From Chlamydiota bacterium (GTDB lineage: Bacteria; Chlamydiota; Chlamydiia; Chlamydiales; Rhabdochlamydiaceae): a DNA stretch of 10,750 bases. The translations under genes were made by a program, and so were the position numbers. Under the pieces are notes generated by a model, which was not told the DNA's origin, searched no databases, and was given only the letters and a program-made list of their open reading frames with translations. Each line of letters begins with the position of its first letter. Position 1 is the first letter of the stretch. Of the stretch, positions 7,377 through 10,750 are shown piece by piece. The DNA lies in contig VGMB01000037.1 of the NCBI GenBank assembly GCA_016866585.1, positions 1 through 10,750 on the forward strand, given 5' to 3'.

Positions 7377-8439
7377 GGCATTTCCTCATCATGCTAACAA
7401 ACTCTTGTACAATATAAGCAATATCACGTGGACCAGGCTCCCCTTCCGGATGCCCTTGAAAGGTAATCACTTGATCTTCTATGGATCTAAAACCAGCCAC
7501 TGATCCATCTACGCAAGAGCGATGTGTAACGCTGCATGATTCGGGCAGGCTCTTATCTTCAACAGCGAAATCATGATTCTGACTTGTCAGAATAAATCTA
7601 TTTTTTTCTATATCGATTACAGCATGATTTATCCCATGCTGGCCGTGATTCATCTTATATACTTTTGCCCCATAAGAAAGAGCCAGCAATTGATGACCAA
7701 GGCATATGCCGAATACAGGGACCTTCCTTGATAATACTACCCTAATCACATCTAGATCAAGATTCCTAGGATCTCCAGGACCATTGCTGATCACATATCC
7801 ATCGGCTTCATATTTCTCTATAGCTCTAGGATCACTCGCAGGGACCATCACAACACAACACCCATGCTGTGAGAGCGTTTCAATGATACCTTTTTTTATT
7901 CCATAATCGATAACAACGACACAAAAGCCTTCTTTATTTTTATAATCATGATTACAGATATAGGCCTGTTTTTGTCGCTGAGATAGTACCTTGGTATAAC
8001 TTCGAGCATATTTTAGAGCCATTCTCTCATCGATATCCTGCGTCATAACACAAGCATATGTTTTATTTTTCGATCTAATAGCAAGAGCAAGCCTCCTTGT
8101 ATCAATACCAGATATACACGGAATAGATCGCTTTTGCAGATACGTTTTGAGGTCTTGATTAGGGCTCAAAAAAAAGGAAGAACTTAGATCCCGGACGATG
8201 ATTCCACAAGGCCCTGAGTCTCTCGACTGAAGTTGATCCTCACATATGCCTGTTGCGCCTATGTGAGGGAAAGTAAACGCTAGTATCTGTCCCTCATAAG
8301 ATGGATCAGAAAGGGACTGCTGATATCCTGTCATCGCAGTGGTAAAAACAAGTTCGCTACAAATAAAAGGCCCCTTGCTTTCGGCATAACCGTAAAATAA
8401 GCTCCCATCATCAAGAGCTATCAAAGCATCTTTATGCAA
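7360..8439 (-). CDS. carA: Carbamoyl phosphate synthetase small (glutaminase) subunit
   Basis: Hydrolyses glutamine and channels ammonia to CarB. At 359 residues it is near the short end of the family. The N-terminal CPSase_sm_chain domain (1-150) shows ALDDGSLFYGY, AMTGYQQSLSDPSY, FPHIGATG and GIDTRRL. The class I amidotransferase domain (about 172-350) has VISNGPGDP (226-234), the nucleophile Cys246 in FGICLGHQLL, and the catalytic His330 and Glu332 in GHPEGEPGP. SQNHD at 286-290 replaces the common SQNHG. The start codon is TTG 8439: GGAG (8446-8449) lies six bases before it, homology begins within a few residues, and no in-frame ATG lies just upstream. It is the first gene of a carAB operon, and its TGA lies inside carB. 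A TATAAA on the minus strand at 8506-8501 could be its -10. No pyrimidine attenuator was seen. Confidence 0.95.
   Translation of the reverse strand: MHKDALIALDDGSLFYGYAESKGPFICSELVFTTAMTGYQQSLSDPSYEGQILAFTFPHIGATGICEDQLQSRDSGPCGIIVRDLSSSFFLSPNQDLKTYLQKRSIPCISGIDTRRLALAIRSKNKTYACVMTQDIDERMALKYARSYTKVLSQRQKQAYICNHDYKNKEGFCVVVIDYGIKKGIIETLSQHGCCVVMVPASDPRAIEKYEADGYVISNGPGDPRNLDLDVIRVVLSRKVPVFGICLGHQLLALSYGAKVYKMNHGQHGINHAVIDIEKNRFILTSQNHDFAVEDKSLPESCSVTHRSCVDGSVAGFRSIEDQVITFQGHPEGEPGPRDIAYIVQEFVSMMRKCRAKKK
7383..7387 (-). promoter_or_regulatory. Ribosome binding site supporting the carB GTG start
   Basis: The minus strand reads GAGGA, then six bases, then GTG (7376). The same six-base spacing is seen for carA, the heptosyltransferase and the 600-residue orphan. 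Confidence 0.65.
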
Positions 8440-8445
8440 GCGTAT

Positions 8446-8449
8446 CTCC
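8446..8449 (-). promoter_or_regulatory. Ribosome binding site supporting the carA TTG start
   Basis: The minus strand reads CGGAGATACGC followed by TTG. GGAG lies six bases before the start codon. Confidence 0.65.
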
Positions 8450-8620
8450 GAAATAGAAGTTGAAAAACATGTTTTACCAGAAAAACTATTTGTTTAAAAT
8501 TTTATACTCTTTCGTTCAAATACCATTCATTATTAACACCGAATACTTCTTACAGAGGACATATAAGAAATGAAGTAAAAGCGGGCTCTATCTTTCCACT
8601 CTTTCTTTTAAAATATAGAT

Positions 8621-8649
8621 TTGGCATGTTTGTTTTTATGTCAGATAGT
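8621..8649 (+). promoter_or_regulatory. Candidate promoter of the hydrogenase operon
   Basis: TTGGCA (five of six -35 matches) and GATAGT (four of six -10 matches) are spaced by 17 bp. Transcription would start near 8656, leaving a leader of about 75 bases before ATG 8730. Confidence 0.35.
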
Positions 8650-8729
8650 TATAAGTTTTTTTGTTAAATTCATACTATCTACCGATTCTTTTTTCTCACT
8701 ATAACACATCGGGCTGGAAAAGAGCTTTT

Positions 8730-9875
8730 ATGAAAAAACAAATGAAAGATCCATATTTTTATTGTTCTTTGGATGATTTCAGAAATATTATCATATCTCT
8801 AAGCGAAATGGGCTATGAGATCTATGGGCCTAAAATGACGAACCAAGCAATAACCCTTGGTCGTATATCATCTGACAAAGACCTTCCCATAGGATGGGCT
8901 GATGAGCAAAGCCCTGGTAAGTACAACCTAAAAAAAAGAGACGACCTTGCCTATTTTGGATATAACCTCGGGCCTGATAGCTGGAAAAAGTATCTTTTTC
9001 CTCCTAAAGAAAAGTTATTTACCGCAGTAAAGCAACATAATGGTCTTGTCATGTTACGCGAAAATATGGAACCTACGACTAAGATGGCTTTTTTGGGAAT
9101 GAGGTCTTGCGAAATAGAGGCTATGTTTATCCAAGACAAAGTATTCATGCAAAAGCAATCCTCCTATGATCAATATGCAAAACGAAGAGAATCTCTGTTT
9201 GTAATCGCTGTGCAGTGCACACGCTCTGTGAGTACATGTTTTTGCACTACTATGGAATGTGGTCCTAAAGCCGATAACGGGTTTGATATAGCGCTTACAG
9301 AAGTTATCAGCGGATCCGAGCATTATTTTCTGCTAGAAGTGGGATCATCCCAAGGCGATCTGTTCACCAAAAAACTCGGGCTAAAGCCTGCATTACATGA
9401 ACAAATAGCAATAGCTAATACACTAGTCGAAAAAAATGCATCTTCGATGCAAAAAAAAATAGGAGACACAGAAGGTCTCCATGACATGCTGCTTAATAGC
9501 TATGATTGCAAAAGGTGGGATAACATATCTAAACGCTGCGTAAACTGCGCTAACTGCACGATGGTTTGTCCTACATGCTTCTGCTCGGCAGCAGAGGACG
9601 TGGTCTCTCTTGATGGCAATCAAAGCGAACGCTGGCAATCTTGGGAATCATGTTTTACTCTCTCTCATTCTCATATACATGGTGGAAGCGTTAGACAGTC
9701 CGCCTCATCAAGATACCGACAGTGGCTTATACACAAGTTCGGGACATGGTGGGATCAATTTGGATCATCAGGATGCACTGGATGTGGACGCTGTATAACA
9801 TGGTGTCCCGTGGGTATAGATGTAACAGAAGAAATACAACAGATACAAAAAGAACAGTATGAAAACAATCAGTGA
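8730..9875 (+). CDS. hydB: Group 3b-type [NiFe]-hydrogenase (sulfhydrogenase) beta subunit, iron-sulfur protein
   Basis: This electron-transfer subunit of a cytosolic heterotetrameric hydrogenase relays electrons through Fe-S clusters between the flavin subunit and the [NiFe] core. With 381 residues from ATG 8730, it has the family pattern: LPIGWADEQSPGKY, FGYNLGP.SWK and FLGMRSCE near the N-terminus; Cys163, 170, 172 and 177 in a QCTR..STCFC block; then two four-Cys motifs, C270..C273..C276...C280 (CVNCANCTMVCP) and C349..C352..C355...C359 (CTGCGRCITWCP). Between them lies SWESCFTL..SHIHGGSVR. All cluster ligands appear intact. The frame is open back to TTG 8661, but AAAAGAG (8718-8724) five bases before ATG 8730 fits the later start. 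It is probably the first gene of an operon with the cNMP-fold protein and gamma subunit that follow. A PF17179-type 4Fe-4S dicluster protein of another oxidoreductase is less likely given this neighbourhood. Confidence 0.9.
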   Translation: MKKQMKDPYFYCSLDDFRNIIISLSEMGYEIYGPKMTNQAITLGRISSDKDLPIGWADEQSPGKYNLKKRDDLAYFGYNLGPDSWKKYLFPPKEKLFTAVKQHNGLVMLRENMEPTTKMAFLGMRSCEIEAMFIQDKVFMQKQSSYDQYAKRRESLFVIAVQCTRSVSTCFCTTMECGPKADNGFDIALTEVISGSEHYFLLEVGSSQGDLFTKKLGLKPALHEQIAIANTLVEKNASSMQKKIGDTEGLHDMLLNSYDCKRWDNISKRCVNCANCTMVCPTCFCSAAEDVVSLDGNQSERWQSWESCFTLSHSHIHGGSVRQSASSRYRQWLIHKFGTWWDQFGSSGCTGCGRCITWCPVGIDVTEEIQQIQKEQYENNQ

Positions 9876-10311
9876 TATTCTCCATGAGCATCCATTCTTT
9901 GATAACATTCCTACGCAATACGTGGAATTCATTGCTGGATGTAGTAAAAATGCACATTTTGAAGCAAACCAATTGATAGCGACGATGGGATCTAGTGCCA
10001 ATATCTTTTACCTTATACGTGAAGGAACAATTTCCCTTACAATTGATAGAGCTCCTAATAGACCATTTATATATAAGACCCTTAATTCAGGAGATATTGT
10101 CGGCCTCAATTGGCTCATCCCTCCCTACAGATGGACTGAAAGTGCAACAACAGTTTCTACAGTAAAAGCTATAGCGATTGATGGATCATGTCTGAAAAAT
10201 AAATGTGAAAATGATCCTCTTTTAGGATATCTACTAATGAAAAAAATTGTCAGCATTTTGGTACAAAGAGAAGATGAATTCCGCCTGCACCTTCTTGACG
10301 TATACAAATAA
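9859..10311 (+). CDS. Stand-alone cyclic-nucleotide-binding-fold protein of the hydrogenase operon
   Basis: A 150-residue protein that is only a Crp-type beta-barrel domain plus a C-terminal helix. It shows HPFFDNIP (11-18), the LIREGTISL strand (52-60), SGDIVG (77-82) and a conserved tail (DGSCLKNKC near 108, LLDVYK at the end). A usual Crp/Fnr factor has about 230 residues with a helix-turn-helix; none is present here, so it is unlikely to bind DNA itself. The phosphate-binding-cassette Glu expected after Gly82 is Leu83, so ordinary cAMP binding is doubtful. Its ATG lies 17 bp inside the hydB end, with no strong ribosome site, which suggests translational coupling. From memory, similar short proteins occur between beta and gamma subunit genes in bacterial group 3b hydrogenase operons, so an assembly or regulatory accessory role is inferred. 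The biochemical role is unknown to me. Confidence 0.85.
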   Translation: MKTISDILHEHPFFDNIPTQYVEFIAGCSKNAHFEANQLIATMGSSANIFYLIREGTISLTIDRAPNRPFIYKTLNSGDIVGLNWLIPPYRWTESATTVSTVKAIAIDGSCLKNKCENDPLLGYLLMKKIVSILVQREDEFRLHLLDVYK

Positions 10312-10323
10312 TAAGAGGAATAC

Positions 10324-10750
10324 ATGCACAATACACCGGATATCTTTACCTTACAGTGGCTAAGTAAAGAGAATACAGACACCTTCTCTATGGCTTTATC
10401 TGCTGATGATGGTAAACATAGACCCTTCATACCTGGTCAGTATTGTATGGTATATGTTTTTGGATTAGGAGAAATCCCCCTTTCTATACGTGGTGGTGAA
10501 GGTAATACCCTTATCTTTACTGTAAGATGTGTAGGAGCTATAACCATCAAGCTATCACAACTTACTAATGGAGATAAGATAGGAATACGTGGTCCCTTTG
10601 GTAATAGCTGGCCAATAGATAAGAGTAAAAAAGAGCTAATCCTTATCGCAGGCGGAATAGGCATAGCGCCTTTACTATCTGTTTTGGAACATAACCATTA
10701 CTTATCTTGCTTTCAAAAAACAACCCTCCTCTACGGAGCAAAAACCCCTG
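10324..10750 (+). CDS. hydG: Hydrogenase (sulfhydrogenase) gamma subunit, FAD/NAD(P)-binding, 5' part
   Basis: The first 142 codons of a flavoprotein of the ferredoxin-NADP reductase superfamily, cut by the right edge; family members have about 280 residues. It passes electrons between NAD(P)H and the beta subunit. FIPGQY (35-40) and IPLSIRG (51-57) belong to the FAD-binding barrel, where the usual RxYS is replaced by a hydrogenase-gamma-like PLSI. VGAITIKLSQL (70-80) and GIRGPFGNSWPI (87-98) follow. ILIAGGIGIAPLLSVL (106-121) begins the NAD(P)-binding domain. AAGAGGA (10313-10319) lies four bases before ATG 10324, 12 bases after the preceding stop, in line with one operon. The Fe-S (DHODB_Fe-S_bind) segment should lie beyond the edge. 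Dihydroorotate dehydrogenase electron-transfer subunit (PyrK) is a close relative and the main alternative, but the adjacent hydB and cNMP-fold genes favour hydrogenase. Confidence 0.88.
   Translation, partial: MHNTPDIFTLQWLSKENTDTFSMALSADDGKHRPFIPGQYCMVYVFGLGEIPLSIRGGEGNTLIFTVRCVGAITIKLSQLTNGDKIGIRGPFGNSWPIDKSKKELILIAGGIGIAPLLSVLEHNHYLSCFQKTTLLYGAKTP

Larger units (their letters stand above)
8440..8729. other. Divergent regulatory region between carA and the hydrogenase operon
   Basis: These 290 bases are AT-rich and hold no gene I can support. On the carA side there is TATAAA (minus, 8506-8501) without a good -35. On the hydrogenase side, TTGGCA (8621-8626) and GATAGT (8644-8649) are 17 bases apart. 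I found no FNR-like TTGAT-N4-ATCAA palindrome, no intrinsic terminator and no recognisable riboswitch. Confidence 0.6.

Noticed and set aside
8620..8640. Sigma-54 promoter for the hydrogenase (TTGGCATG)
   Set aside because: The -24 half is fair, but the required GC of the -12 element is missing at the correct distance.
8440..8660. Pyrimidine attenuator or riboswitch ahead of carA
   Set aside because: No stable alternative hairpins, leader peptide or known aptamer pattern could be traced by eye.
8661..8729. Start of hydB at TTG 8661
   Set aside because: The extra 23 residues are not part of the family pattern and no ribosome site precedes TTG, while ATG 8730 has AAAAGAG at good spacing.
9423..10001. 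Minus-strand open frames opposite hydB and the cNMP-fold gene
   Set aside because: These are shadows of coding sequence with conserved Cys motifs on the plus strand, with no independent signal.
10437..10664. Minus-strand open frame at the right edge
   Set aside because: It is antisense to the clearly recognisable FAD/NAD(P)-binding gamma subunit.

Overview
The window looks like a chromosomal segment of a low-GC Gram-negative bacterium. LPS-core-type heptosyltransferase supports an outer membrane. The nucleoside diphosphate kinase opens with MEQTLSIIKPD and carries PFFQELV.FMISGPV, GATNP and NAVHGSDSLENA, which recalls Chlamydiota most strongly and gammaproteobacteria second. A host-associated or intracellular lineage is therefore plausible, but this is inference from remembered sequences, not a search.

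Left part (1-3263, all minus strand): a heptosyltransferase of the GT9/RfaQ type, then an 11-bp-overlapping 600-residue protein I cannot assign, then the N-terminal part of another unassigned protein that runs off the left edge. A 91-bp divergent promoter region separates this cluster from ndk (plus strand), which ends in a clear intrinsic terminator. Next on the plus strand is a 235-residue predicted exported protein made of two copies of one module spaced by exactly 104 residues.

Middle (4626-8439, minus strand): carA and carB, overlapping by 17 bp, encode carbamoyl phosphate synthetase. CarA has its glutaminase residues and starts at TTG. CarB starts at GTG and is 916 residues long. It ends just after the second synthetase domain, so the C-terminal MGS-like allosteric domain is missing, and no space is left for it before the convergent neighbour.

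Right part (8730-10750, plus strand): the start of a group 3b-type cytosolic [NiFe]-hydrogenase operon. It holds the iron-sulfur beta subunit, a stand-alone cyclic-nucleotide-binding-fold protein with no DNA-binding domain (overlapping by 17 bp), and the first half of the FAD/NAD(P)-binding gamma subunit. The [NiFe] small and large subunits would be expected just beyond the right edge. The beta and gamma subunits would carry electrons between NAD(P)H and the hydrogenase core.

The most unusual items are the CarB without a regulatory domain, the two-module exported protein, the large orphan linked to LPS synthesis, and a hydrogenase with a cNMP-fold accessory in what may be a host-dependent organism. 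I see no tRNA, rRNA, CRISPR array or insertion sequence.
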